Assembly (NCBI RefSeq): GCF_024346055.1
Contig: NZ_JAGQCH010000004.1
Coordinates: 124,001 to 188,000 of the forward strand
Source of the DNA: Cyanobium sp. Cruz CV13-4-11
GTDB lineage: Bacteria; Cyanobacteriota; Cyanobacteriia; PCC-6307; Cyanobiaceae
Direction: 5' to 3'
Length of the DNA: 64,000 bases
Made by a program: the position numbers and the translations under genes. The notes under the pieces were generated by a model. That model was given only the letters and a program-made list of their open reading frames with translations, searched no databases and was not told the DNA's origin. This document shows, piece by piece, positions 53,657-61,989 of the stretch. Each line of letters opens with the position of its first letter. Position 1 is the first letter of the stretch.

Positions 53657-54454
53657 TCACCCCCGCTCCTTCAGCACCGCCCCAGCAAATTCCGGCAGGG
53701 CCAGCATGCGGCGCCAGCGGCTGGGTTCCTGCACCAGCCGGTAGAGCCATTCGATCTGCAGGGCGCGCATCCACTTGGGGGCGCGTTGTTTGGTGCCGGC
53801 CCACACATCGAAGCTGCCGCCCACGCCCATCCACAGACCGCCGCTGCGGCGGCCGGCTAGGCCGCGGATCCAGGTTTCCTGGCGGGGCACCCCCAGCGCC
53901 GCCAGCACCAGATCCGGTCGGGCCTCCAGCAGCTGCCGCTCGAACGGGGGCCATTCGGCCGGGCTGAGGTAGCCGTGGCTGGCCACCACCAGATTCAGGC
54001 CCGGCAGTTCCCGCCGCAGCCGGCCCACCAGGGTGTCCATCACCGCCGGGCTGCCGCCCACCAGGGCTACCCGCCAGCCGTGGGCTGCCGCATGCTCCAG
54101 CAATCTTCGGGCCAGCTCGATGCCCGGCGCCCGGCGCACCCGGAACCCCTGGCGCCCCAAGGCCCACACCACACCGGCCCCATCGGGGATCACCAGGTCA
54201 GCCGCCTCGATCACGGCGCCCAGCTCCCGATTGGAGCGGGCCGCCATCGTCATCTCGGCATTGAGGGTCACCACCTGGCCCCCGGTCCCTGCTCCGCTGG
54301 AGCCACCGACCGAGGCAACGGTTGTCTCAGCGGCGGCTGGGGAGGCGACTGCCCCGCCGTGGAGGGCCAGGGCGGCCTCGAAAACATCACCGCACACAGT
54401 CACAGGCACCCCTAGCACGCGGGCGCGGATCGGGGCCGTCACGGTTGCTGCCAT
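53657..54454 (-). CDS. WecG/TagA/CpsF-family glycosyltransferase
   Basis: A 265-residue enzyme of glycosyltransferase family 26, which adds N-acetylmannosamine-type sugars to lipid-linked surface-polymer precursors. Motifs: VVTLNAEMTMAARSNRELGA, AADLVIPDGAGVVWALGRQG with the conserved D-G, GWRVALVGGSPAVMDTLVGR, and VLAALGVPRQETWIRGLAGR. The C-terminal appendage RAPKWMRALQIEWLYRLVQE is also typical and membrane-associating. ATG 54454 is chosen. It diverges from the GH15-like gene with 28 bases between starts. Confidence 0.93.
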   Translation of the reverse strand: MAATVTAPIRARVLGVPVTVCGDVFEAALALHGGAVASPAAAETTVASVGGSSGAGTGGQVVTLNAEMTMAARSNRELGAVIEAADLVIPDGAGVVWALGRQGFRVRRAPGIELARRLLEHAAAHGWRVALVGGSPAVMDTLVGRLRRELPGLNLVVASHGYLSPAEWPPFERQLLEARPDLVLAALGVPRQETWIRGLAGRRSGGLWMGVGGSFDVWAGTKQRAPKWMRALQIEWLYRLVQEPSRWRRMLALPEFAGAVLKERG

Positions 54455-54482
54455 GGGTGGGTGGGGCGGCGAAGCAGAATCT

Positions 54483-57400
54483 ATGGCCTGGGATCCCGCC
54501 AAGATGATGGGCAGCCAACCAGCCACCAACTGCTCCGGTTCCCCTATCCCTTCCTCAGATCCTGGTTCCCCTCCCGCGCCGTTCTCCGGCCCGCCCCCCG
54601 AGCCCCTGAGCGCCACCGCCGCCTGGCGCCGCCTCCAAGATCTCGACCGCCAGATCGAGCACGTGGTCCTGCGCCGGCAGCATCCGATCACCGGTCTGCT
54701 GCCCGCCAGCACCGCCAGCACCGTGCACGGCAACTACGGCGATGCCTGGGTGCGGGACTGCGTCTACTCCATCCAGTGCGTCTGGGGACTGGCCCTGGCC
54801 CACCGCCGCCTGCAGGGACCCTGCCGCCGCTCCTTCGAGCTGGAGCAGCGGGTCCTGCAGCTGATGCGGGGTCTGATGCGCTCGATGATGCGCCAGTCGC
54901 CGAAGGTGGAGCGCTTCAAGACCAGCCTCGAGCGGCTCGACGCCATCCACGCCAAGTTCGACACCGCCACGGGCGATCCGGTGGTGCCCGACGACGGCTG
55001 GGGCCATCTGCAGCTCGATGCCACGGCCCTGTTCCTGCTGCAGCTGGCCCAGCTCACCCGCTCGGGGCTGGTGATCGTTCAGACCAGCCACGAGCGCGAT
55101 TTCCTCCAGAACCTCGTCTATTACGTGGCCCGCGCCTACCGGGTGGCCGACTACGGCATCTGGGAGCGGGGCGACAAGGGCAACCACGGCCAGCCGGAGC
55201 GCAACGCCAGTTCGATCGGCATGGTGAAGGCCGCCCTCGAGACCCTCATCGGGCTCGACCTGTATGGACCCCATGGCGACGGCAGCAGCTGCCTGACCAT
55301 TCCCCACGACGCCATCGTGCGGCTGCGGCGCGCCCTGCGGGGCCTGCTGCCGAGGGAGTCGGCCAGCAAGGAGGCCGACAGCGCCTGCCTTTCGGTGATC
55401 GGCTACCCCGCCTGGGCCGTCGAGGATCCGGCCCTCGTGGCGCGCACCCGGGAGAAGATCCGCAGCGAGCTGGCGGGCTCCTACGGCTACAAGCGTTTCC
55501 GACGCGACGGCCACCAGACCGTGCTGGAGGACGTGAGCCGGCTCCACTACGAGCGGGAGGAGCTGGCCCAGTTCGAGCACATCGAATGCGAGTGGCCCCT
55601 GTTCCTGGCCTACGAGCTGATCACCGCCTGCTGCGAGGGCCGCTGGAGCGAGGCCCGCCAGTGGCGCCAGCAGCTGGAGGAGCTGAGCGTGACGGTCGAC
55701 GGGGAGGCCCTGCTGCCCGAGCTCTACCTGGTGCCGGAGCAGCTGATCGAGGCCGAGCGGCGCCAGCCCGGCAGCCAGAAACGCATGCCCAACGAGAACG
55801 TCCCGCTGCTCTGGACCCAGAGCCTCACCTGGCTGTCGGATCTGCTGTTGCATGGCTTGATCACCGCCGACGATCTCGATCCCTGCGGCCGCCGCCACCC
55901 CAGCCCCCCGGGGGCCGAGGAGGTGCTGGTGGCCCTGGCACCCGCCGATGCCAGCGTCGCCGCAGCCCTGGCGGGGGCCGGCCTGCCGGTGCTGCCGCCG
56001 CCTGAGGGCGAGACGCCCGCCCTGCGGGTGGCCAGTTCCCGGGAGCTGGCCCGCCGCCTGGCGACCGTGGGCGCCAACGGGCGGCTGGGGCTCACCGGCC
56101 ATCCGCCTGTGCGGATGGAGACCCAGGCGACCGCCAGGCTCTACCGACACAACGGCGAGCTGATCGGCTTCCTGCCAGCGGTGCTGGAGGAGGACACCTT
56201 CTACCTGGCCGACGACGCCCAGGTGCTGGTGGACACGGTGGGCACCGAGATCCGGGTGCTGCAGCGCCACTGGCGGGGCGCCGGAGCCCCCCTGCTGCTC
56301 GTGCCGGTCGCCGCCGGCCCCTTCCAGAGGGACCCGGAGGCGTTCCTGAACCTGGTCCGTGAGCTGCAGCGGGGCCAGCTGGGCTCGGTGCCGGTGCGGC
56401 TGGTGTCGCTGGAGGAGCTGGTGCCGCTGGCCACCCTGGTGGACCTGCCGCCCCAGGCCCTGGCCGCCTGCGATCTGGTGCCCGACGGCCACACACTCCT
56501 GCCGGCCAGCGCCAGCCACCAACCACTCACCGCCCGCCAGGAACAGGAGCTGGAGGACGTCCCGCTGGCCCATCTGGTCGATCGGCTCTGGAGCAGCCGC
56601 TCGCTGGTGGAGCAGGCGGAGGTGCTGGAACTGCTGAGCCGCCGCCTCGGCCCCAATGCGCGCCTGCAGGGGCCACGCAGGGGTCCTGGGGTGCGGCTGA
56701 TGGTGCTGTTGGAGGAGGTCTATCGCCGCGGCTTGGCCGATGCCGACTGGAGTGTGGTGCGCCGCGCCGCCGGCGCCATGGGCCTGGTGCACCCCCAGCT
56801 GGAGGATGCCCTCACCGACCTGCTGCTGCGCCAGAAGCAGGTGGTGGTGGGCCGCAACTACACCCGCGATTCGCTGCTTGGCCAACCGGAGGGCAGCCTG
56901 GCCATCGCGGCGATGGTGCGCCGCTTCAGTGGCGAGGACGGCCGGGAATGGATGCTGCAGCAGGAGTTGCTGCTGGCCATCGACGCCCTGGCCCGCTCCC
57001 ACGTGGATCTGCTTAGCGGCAGCCTCACCCTGCAGCTGGGGCAGTTCCTGCTGCTGCTCACCGGAGAGCTGGCGGCGGAGGCCAACCTCAGCCCCAGCGA
57101 GGCCTTCGAAAGCCTCTGCAGCCTGCCGCCCCACGCCATCCGTCGCCGGCTCCAGGCCGTGCTGGCCGACGTGGAGCACGCCCGGGCCTCCCTGCAGCGC
57201 AAGGAACAGCTGCACCTGCGCGGACGGGTGCGCTGGGAGGTGCCCGATCCCCTGGCGGAACTGCCGAAGGACGGCAGCTGGCTGCAGCACCGCACCCGGC
57301 TGGGGGCACTGCAGCGGGTGCCGAAGGACTTCTACCCGGGCATCTGGGACCTCCTGCACCACTGCCGGGGCCTGGTGATCGGCGACAAGCTGGAGCGGCG

Positions 57401-57806
57401 CAATCGCCTCGAGAGTGCCCCCCTGCTGCGCGAGAAGACGCCGGGAGAGAAGAACTTCGCGATCCTGGTGGAGCACCTGCTGAGCAAGATCGAGGCGCCG
57501 GAATACCGCCGGCTCTGCATCGAGACCCTGCTCACCCTGATGGCCTTCGTGGCCGCCAACCCCCAGGTCCAGTTCGACGACGACCTGGCCCTGGACGTGG
57601 TGATCGGCCACGCCGTGCGGGTGGGCTGGCAGCAGCGCCATCCCGAGGTGCCGAGCGAGGCCTACGGCCGCCACAAGGCAGAAGCCTGGGATCTCTTCTA
57701 CCGCTCCTCCCCCGCCGACTGCCGCCGCTGGCAGTTGCTGGCCCTGCAGGAGCTGGCCGACAGGGACGCGGCCCCTGCCGCGATGATCCCAGCGGCGGGT
57801 GTCTAG
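54483..57806 (+). CDS. GH15-like / phosphorylase-kinase-alpha-like large protein
   Basis: An 1,107-residue cytoplasmic protein. After a Pro/Ser-rich head the (alpha/alpha)6 barrel starts near residue 60: ITGLLPASTASTVHGNYGDA with WVRDCVYSIQ, FDTATGDPVVPDDGWGHLQL, YGIWERGDKGNHGQPERNAS, VIGYPAWAVEDPALVARTRE and IECEWPLFLAYELITACCEG. This is the glycoside hydrolase 15 / phosphorylase kinase alpha pattern. A long helical C-terminal part (about residues 690-1,100) follows, as in PHK alpha/beta. It could act on glucans or have a regulatory role in glycogen turnover. ATG 54483 is the first in frame after the divergent start; ATG 54504 is possible. Its stop shares CTAG with the convergent gene. Confidence 0.85.
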   Translation: MAWDPAKMMGSQPATNCSGSPIPSSDPGSPPAPFSGPPPEPLSATAAWRRLQDLDRQIEHVVLRRQHPITGLLPASTASTVHGNYGDAWVRDCVYSIQCVWGLALAHRRLQGPCRRSFELEQRVLQLMRGLMRSMMRQSPKVERFKTSLERLDAIHAKFDTATGDPVVPDDGWGHLQLDATALFLLQLAQLTRSGLVIVQTSHERDFLQNLVYYVARAYRVADYGIWERGDKGNHGQPERNASSIGMVKAALETLIGLDLYGPHGDGSSCLTIPHDAIVRLRRALRGLLPRESASKEADSACLSVIGYPAWAVEDPALVARTREKIRSELAGSYGYKRFRRDGHQTVLEDVSRLHYEREELAQFEHIECEWPLFLAYELITACCEGRWSEARQWRQQLEELSVTVDGEALLPELYLVPEQLIEAERRQPGSQKRMPNENVPLLWTQSLTWLSDLLLHGLITADDLDPCGRRHPSPPGAEEVLVALAPADASVAAALAGAGLPVLPPPEGETPALRVASSRELARRLATVGANGRLGLTGHPPVRMETQATARLYRHNGELIGFLPAVLEEDTFYLADDAQVLVDTVGTEIRVLQRHWRGAGAPLLLVPVAAGPFQRDPEAFLNLVRELQRGQLGSVPVRLVSLEELVPLATLVDLPPQALAACDLVPDGHTLLPASASHQPLTARQEQELEDVPLAHLVDRLWSSRSLVEQAEVLELLSRRLGPNARLQGPRRGPGVRLMVLLEEVYRRGLADADWSVVRRAAGAMGLVHPQLEDALTDLLLRQKQVVVGRNYTRDSLLGQPEGSLAIAAMVRRFSGEDGREWMLQQELLLAIDALARSHVDLLSGSLTLQLGQFLLLLTGELAAEANLSPSEAFESLCSLPPHAIRRRLQAVLADVEHARASLQRKEQLHLRGRVRWEVPDPLAELPKDGSWLQHRTRLGALQRVPKDFYPGIWDLLHHCRGLVIGDKLERRNRLESAPLLREKTPGEKNFAILVEHLLSKIEAPEYRRLCIETLLTLMAFVAANPQVQFDDDLALDVVIGHAVRVGWQQRHPEVPSEAYGRHKAEAWDLFYRSSPADCRRWQLLALQELADRDAAPAAMIPAAGV

Positions 57807-58795
57807 ATCGGGGCCTCCAGAGCCATGCAGAGGTTGGGCTGCTCGACGCACTGCTCGATCAGGTCGGCCAGCTGCAGGGCCCGGGAGGCCTGCAGGCCAT
57901 CCACGGCCGGGGTTTCCCGGCCGCGCACGCACTGGAGGAAGTGCTCGAGTTCGGCGTAGAGGGGTTCGATCGAGGTGGTGCTCACCTCTTCGATGAAGCC
58001 GTCGTTGCGGTAAAGAAGCTCGCCGTGGTCGGCGCTCACCGATTCATGGGAGCGCCGGTGGATGCGCAGATTGCGGTTGAGGAAATCCGTCTCCATCAGG
58101 CTGCTGCGGCAGTGGGCACTGAGGCTGCGGATCTTGCGGTGGGCCATCTTGCTGGCCGTGAGGCTGGCCACCACGCCGTTGGCGAAGCCGAGGGTGGCAT
58201 TGACGTAATCGATCGGGCCGTCAGAGCTGCGGCCCCCGGCCGCCGCCAGCCGCACCACCGGAGAGGCGGCCAGTTCGAGCACCAGATCGATGTCGTGGAT
58301 CATCAGATCCAGCACCACCGACACGTCGTTGGCCCGGTCGGCGTTGGGGCTGTGGCGCCGCGCTTCAAGCACCACCACCTCCTCGTTGGCCACCACCCGC
58401 AGCAGCTCCCGGAAGGCGGGGTTGAACCGCTCGATGTGGCCCACCTGCAGCAGGCGCCCGGCGGTTTCGGCGGCGCGGATCAGATCGGCCGCCTCCTCCT
58501 GGGTGGCGGCGATCGGCTTCTCGATCAGCACATGCACCCCTGCCTGCAGGCAGGCCATGCCGACCCGGTGGTGCAGCAGGGTGGGAACGGCGATGCAGAC
58601 GGCCTCCACCTCACCCAGCAGGTCCTCGTAGGTGGGGAACCAGCGGCAGTCGAACTGTTCGACCGCCAGGCGGCCACGGGGTTCGTCGGGGTCGGCGACA
58701 CCCACCAGTTCGGCGTCCCGCAGCAGGCTCAGCACCCGCGCGTGGTGCCAGCCCATGTTGCCGATGCCGATGACACCCACGCGCACTGGGTTCAT
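57803..58795 (-). CDS. Gfo/Idh/MocA-family oxidoreductase
   Basis: A 330-residue NAD(P)-dependent dehydrogenase. The Rossmann start RVGVIGIGNMGWHHARVLSL, the catalytic HVLIEKPIAATQEEAADLIR with Glu-Lys-Pro, and the LQVGHIERFNPAFRELL segment are typical, followed by the C-terminal alpha/beta domain. Related enzymes act on sugars or sugar nucleotides, such as UDP-N-acetylglucosamine 3-dehydrogenases in surface-polymer synthesis. Near-neighbours (WecG-like, GH15-like) agree with sugar metabolism. ATG 58795 begins M-N-P-V-R-V-G-V-I-G. Confidence 0.93.
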   Translation of the reverse strand: MNPVRVGVIGIGNMGWHHARVLSLLRDAELVGVADPDEPRGRLAVEQFDCRWFPTYEDLLGEVEAVCIAVPTLLHHRVGMACLQAGVHVLIEKPIAATQEEAADLIRAAETAGRLLQVGHIERFNPAFRELLRVVANEEVVVLEARRHSPNADRANDVSVVLDLMIHDIDLVLELAASPVVRLAAAGGRSSDGPIDYVNATLGFANGVVASLTASKMAHRKIRSLSAHCRSSLMETDFLNRNLRIHRRSHESVSADHGELLYRNDGFIEEVSTTSIEPLYAELEHFLQCVRGRETPAVDGLQASRALQLADLIEQCVEQPNLCMALEAPI

Positions 58796-58830
58796 GGCAG
58801 GGGCGGAGCAAGTGGGCGCATTATCGATGA

Positions 58831-60105
58831 TCAGGTTCCGTCCATGCTGGCGAGGGTGATCTGCACCCGCTCGATGCGGGGTCCATCCATGGTGAGAACG
58901 TCGATGCGGACGCCGTGCCAGCTGAGGCCTTCCCCCGGAGCGGGGATGTGCTGCAGTCGCTCGAGGACGAAACCGGCCAGGGTGTGGTGGCCGTCAGCCT
59001 CGGGCAGTTGCAGGCCCAGCTGGCGATTGAGTTCGACAATCTCCAGATCGCCCGCCGCCGACCAGGTGCCGTCGACGAGCTGCAGCAGATCCTGGGCCGT
59101 CTCGAGCGGGTTGTCGTCTTCGCCCACGATCTCGCCGGTGAGGTCGGAGACGGTGACAAGACCCTCGGTGCCGCCGTGCTCATCGACGACGACCAGCAGG
59201 GGCTGACCACTGCGGATCAGGGGCAGCAGGTCGGCCAGTGAGGCACTTTCCTGCACCTGGGCCACCGGCAGGATCCAGGGTGCCAGGGGGGTCTCGGGGC
59301 GCAGCAGTCCCCGGGCGATGGGCTCGGCCAGCCGCCGCAGGTCGAGCATGCCGCGCACGTCATCGAGGGAGCTGCCGATCACCGGAAAGCGGGCGTGCTG
59401 GCTGGCGTGCACCGATTCCATCATCTCGGCGAAGGTCACCTCCACCGGAAGGGTGACCATGCCGGAGCGCGGCATCATCACCTCCCGCACCAGCGTGTCC
59501 CGCAGGGAGAACACCCCCTCGAGGATGCTGCGCTCATCCGGCATCAGGCCCGTCACACTGCCGCTCTCAATCAGGGTCTCCAGTTCACCGGCCGACAGCA
59601 CCGGCACCAGTTCATCCCAGTTGCGCGGCAAGCCCAGCAGCCGTAGCAGGCTCGCGCTGAAGCGCTCGATCAGCAGCAGCAGCGGCGCCAGGGTGCGGGT
59701 GAGCGACTCCAGCAGCGGCGCCAGCCGCAGGGCCGAGCCTTCGGGGCGATGCAGAACCCAGGCCTTGGGCACCAGTCCGCCCAGGAGGGTGGCCAGCAGG
59801 GCCAGGGCCAGGAAGACACCGGCATCGATCCAGGCCTGTTCACGCCAACCCATCCAGCCGGCCACCTGTTCCGCCAGGCCGCGGGCCAGCCAGCCCATGG
59901 CCAGCAACGCCAGGACCAGGCCCAGCTGGGTGGCAACGAGGACGCTGCGCATCCGGTGCTGCAGCCGGGCCACGGAACGGGCCCCGGGCTCCTCCGCCTC
60001 CTCGAGCTGCTGAACCCGGCTGGGCCGCAGGCGAATCAACGCAAGCTCCCCGGCAGCGAAGAAGGCCAGCAGGGCCAACAGGATCGCCAGGACCAGAAAG
60101 CGCAT
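58831..60105 (-). CDS. CNNM/HlyC-CorC family transporter-like protein (DUF21 and CBS)
   Basis: A 424-residue membrane protein: a DUF21 domain with about four helices (FLVLAILLALLAFFAAGELA, LVATQLGLVLALLAMGWLAR), a CBS pair (VREVMMPRSGMVTLPVEVTF; LVVVDEHGGTEGLVTVSDLT) and a C-terminal CorC_HlyC domain (ELNRQLGLQLPEADGHHTLA). Members are linked to magnesium or cobalt efflux or to membrane stress, despite the old name hemolysin. ATG 60105 starts the first helix. It lies 35 bases upstream of the Gfo/Idh gene on the same strand. Confidence 0.93.
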   Translation of the reverse strand: MRFLVLAILLALLAFFAAGELALIRLRPSRVQQLEEAEEPGARSVARLQHRMRSVLVATQLGLVLALLAMGWLARGLAEQVAGWMGWREQAWIDAGVFLALALLATLLGGLVPKAWVLHRPEGSALRLAPLLESLTRTLAPLLLLIERFSASLLRLLGLPRNWDELVPVLSAGELETLIESGSVTGLMPDERSILEGVFSLRDTLVREVMMPRSGMVTLPVEVTFAEMMESVHASQHARFPVIGSSLDDVRGMLDLRRLAEPIARGLLRPETPLAPWILPVAQVQESASLADLLPLIRSGQPLLVVVDEHGGTEGLVTVSDLTGEIVGEDDNPLETAQDLLQLVDGTWSAAGDLEIVELNRQLGLQLPEADGHHTLAGFVLERLQHIPAPGEGLSWHGVRIDVLTMDGPRIERVQITLASMDGT

Positions 60106-60208
60106 CGTTGGGTGAAGTTGGAAGCAGGTTAGGCCCCGCCGCCCGACTCACCCCTCGCCGCCTTCGCCGCCCTCCGGCTCCTGCGACTCGGGGGCCTGGC
60201 CGCAGCCC

Positions 60209-60379
60209 ATGGTGGCCGTGGGCTGGATCCAGAGCCGGGTGCGCCGCAGCGACAGACGCGAACTGCTGTTCGAGCTCAACACCGCCCGCCTGGCCCTCTT
60301 CCAGCAAGAGGGGAACGACGACATCTTCGACCTGCTCACCCGCAGCTACACCAACCTGTTGAGGATGTGGGGCGAGTGA
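60209..60379 (+). CDS. possible small conserved protein
   Basis: A 56-residue frame: MVAVGWIQSRVRRSDRRELL, then F-E-L-N-T-A-R-L-A-L-F-Q-Q-E-G-N-D-D-I-F-D-L-L-T-R-S-Y-T-N-L-L. The composition is that of a real helical protein, unlike the Pro/Arg-rich chance frames of this GC-rich DNA. No family is recognised. It ends seven bases before the tRNA remnant. Confidence 0.45.
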   Translation: MVAVGWIQSRVRRSDRRELLFELNTARLALFQQEGNDDIFDLLTRSYTNLLRMWGE

Positions 60380-60385
60380 GGCACA

Positions 60386-60428
60386 TGGGGGTCCCGGGGA
60401 TCGAACCCGGCTAAGGCGAATTATGAGT
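60386..60428 (-). pseudogene. 3' half of a CAT-anticodon tRNA gene (Met or Ile2), possible att site
   Basis: On the minus strand the sequence runs from the anticodon loop (CTCATAA), through the 3' anticodon strand (TTCGCC), a complete T-arm (GCCGGGTTCGATCCCCGG) to the acceptor strand ending ACCCCCA. The 5' half, with D-arm and 5' acceptor strand, is missing: the DNA to the right of 60428 does not pair. A break in the anticodon loop is the classic place where integrases insert islands. It is not the initiator tRNA, whose acceptor end differs. Confidence 0.65.
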
Positions 60429-60810
60429 AAGCCGGGAAGCGTTGCCGCGCAGTGGATCTCGGGGGTGCTGTGCCTACGGGATGCCTACTGGCGGTGGCTC
60501 GTGTGCCCAATTGTGCACCTAAATCCGGAGAGCAAGCGTCGATCTCACCGCCTCGCAATCCACCAGAAGGGGGTGGGGATCCAATTTTTGATGAACGGCA
60601 CCGTGGCTGGTGGACACGCGAGGGACCAGATAGGAAAAACTGGTACTATGCGTCTCAATTGAGACTCGCCGCAAGGCGGCGCCCCCTAGAAAGCAATGCA
60701 GCGCATCACGAAGGGACAGCCATCAAAGCCAGCCAATCCCGGAGCCTCCCTCCCTCCCTCCGCCAGGCCAGCATGGGAGAGCCAGGAGGTCCGCTCAACT
60801 CAGCCTGCAG
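60429..60810. other. region after the tRNA remnant, no secure gene
   Basis: A frame 60452-60838 on the plus strand has a middle part of protein-like composition (DERHRGWWTREGPDRKNWYY), but no start or family that I can support. GC content drops around 60520-60660. I see no integrase gene here. Confidence 0.3.
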
Positions 60811-61057
60811 ACGGCTGACAGGAATTCGCAGGCGGTAGGTGCTGTTCTGGCCAGCCTTCACCTTGAGGCCATTGCGCTATCAAGGCGCCACGCAGGGATC
60901 GCCAAGTCCATCGCCGCTGAGACCGCGATCGGCATGTCCTCTGCCGAAGCTGCGATGGGCAGGGTCATCGCGGACTGGAACGAGCGATGCAAGGAGCTGG
61001 CGCCACAGGTCAGCGGATCCCTGGCGATGCAGTCCATTGCTGAGGCCGAACAGAAAT
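60811..61057 (+). pseudogene. unidentified gene fragment interrupted by the IS66 end
   Basis: The plus-strand frame reads ADRNSQAVGAVLASLHLEAI, then RHAGIAKSIAAETAIGMSSA, EAAMGRVIADWNERCKELAP and AMQSIAEAEQKSYPF, a helical, Ala-rich protein. The frame is still open where the left inverted repeat of the IS66 element begins at 61058, so the gene was cut by the insertion. No matching continuation is evident to the right of the element. The family is unknown to me. Confidence 0.4.
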
Positions 61058-61082
61058 CGTACCCATTCAGGGGCCGGGACAG
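61058..61082 (+). repeat. left inverted repeat of the IS66 element
   Basis: Begins CGTACCCATTCAGGGG and matches the reverse complement of 63604-63628 at all but about four of 25 positions. Confidence 0.75.
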
Positions 61083-61796
61083 CTCGCAACGAACATCGGC
61101 CCTGCTGAACCCTTGACGGTGGCTTGATTCCCGGTTGCATCTCAGTCAGAGACTGCTTGCGATGGACGCCGCTCCTGCCGGGATTTCCAAGGCGGACTGG
61201 CTGGCGTGGCCGGCCAGTGCCAGAGCTCTTATCCGTACTCAGCAGGAGGAGACACTGGCGCTCCGTCAGGAGAACGAGCAACTCCGGGCCCAGCTCGCCG
61301 CCCTGGCCACCGAACTGGCCAGCCTGCGCGAGCGGATCGGCCGCAGCTCGCGCAACTCCTCCAAACCGCCCTCCAGTGATAGGCCTGGGTTCAAGCCACC
61401 CGAGCGGCGTAAGGGCAGTGGCCGCAAGCGGGGCGGTCAGCAGGGTCATCCGGGATCGGGGCCTGAGCTGCTGCCGATGGAGCGTTGCGACGAGGTGGTG
61501 GAGCACCATCCCGATGCCTGCCGCCGCTGCGGCACCCTGCTGCGGGGAGAGGATCCAGGGCCGCTACGTCATCAGGTGATCGAGATCCCGCCGATCACTC
61601 CTTTGCTGATCGAGCATCGATTGCACCGCCTGGTCTGTCCCTGCTGCTCCACAAGCACCTGCGCCGAACGGCCGGCGGATGTGGAGCACAGCCGCTACGG
61701 GCCCCGGCTCAGTGCCCTGGTGGGTCTGCTGGGTAGTGCTTTCCCTCTGAGTTTCAGCAAGACCCAGGCGCTGCTGGATAAGTTGTTGGGAGTGGA

Positions 61797-61827
61797 GTAC
61801 TCCTGCGGAGAAGACTTCGTCTACAGC
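61797..61827 (-). repeat. short dispersed repeat, copy 1 (antisense orientation)
   Basis: These 31 bases are the exact reverse complement of 63281-63311. Within the transposase they read in frame as Y-S-C-G-E-D-F-V-Y between G-V-E and S-R-G-A-I. Confidence 0.8.
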
Positions 61828-61929
61828 CGAGGAGCGATCGCTGCGATCCGCCAACGGCTGAGCGCAGCCCTGGAGCAATCGATGGAGGAGGCGCTGGCGG
61901 CGGCGCGGCAGCAGCCGGTGGCCTACGTC

Positions 61930-61956
61930 ATAGACGAAGTCTTGCGCGCAGCGGTT
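61930..61956 (+). repeat. short dispersed repeat, copy 2
   Basis: Twenty-seven bases starting ATAGACGAAGTCTTG and ending GCAGCGGTT, 22 of 27 identical to copy 3. Read in frame as I-D-E-V-L-R-A-A-V, right at the first catalytic Asp of the transposase. Confidence 0.75.
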
Positions 61957-61989
61957 GAAACCGGTGCCCCCACCGGCAATGCCGCCGGG

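Noticed and set aside
60386-60660. Group I intron in an initiator tRNA as the reason for the split tRNA
   Set aside because: The acceptor and T-arm do not fit initiator tRNA, no 5' exon was found to the right, and no group I core was recognised.
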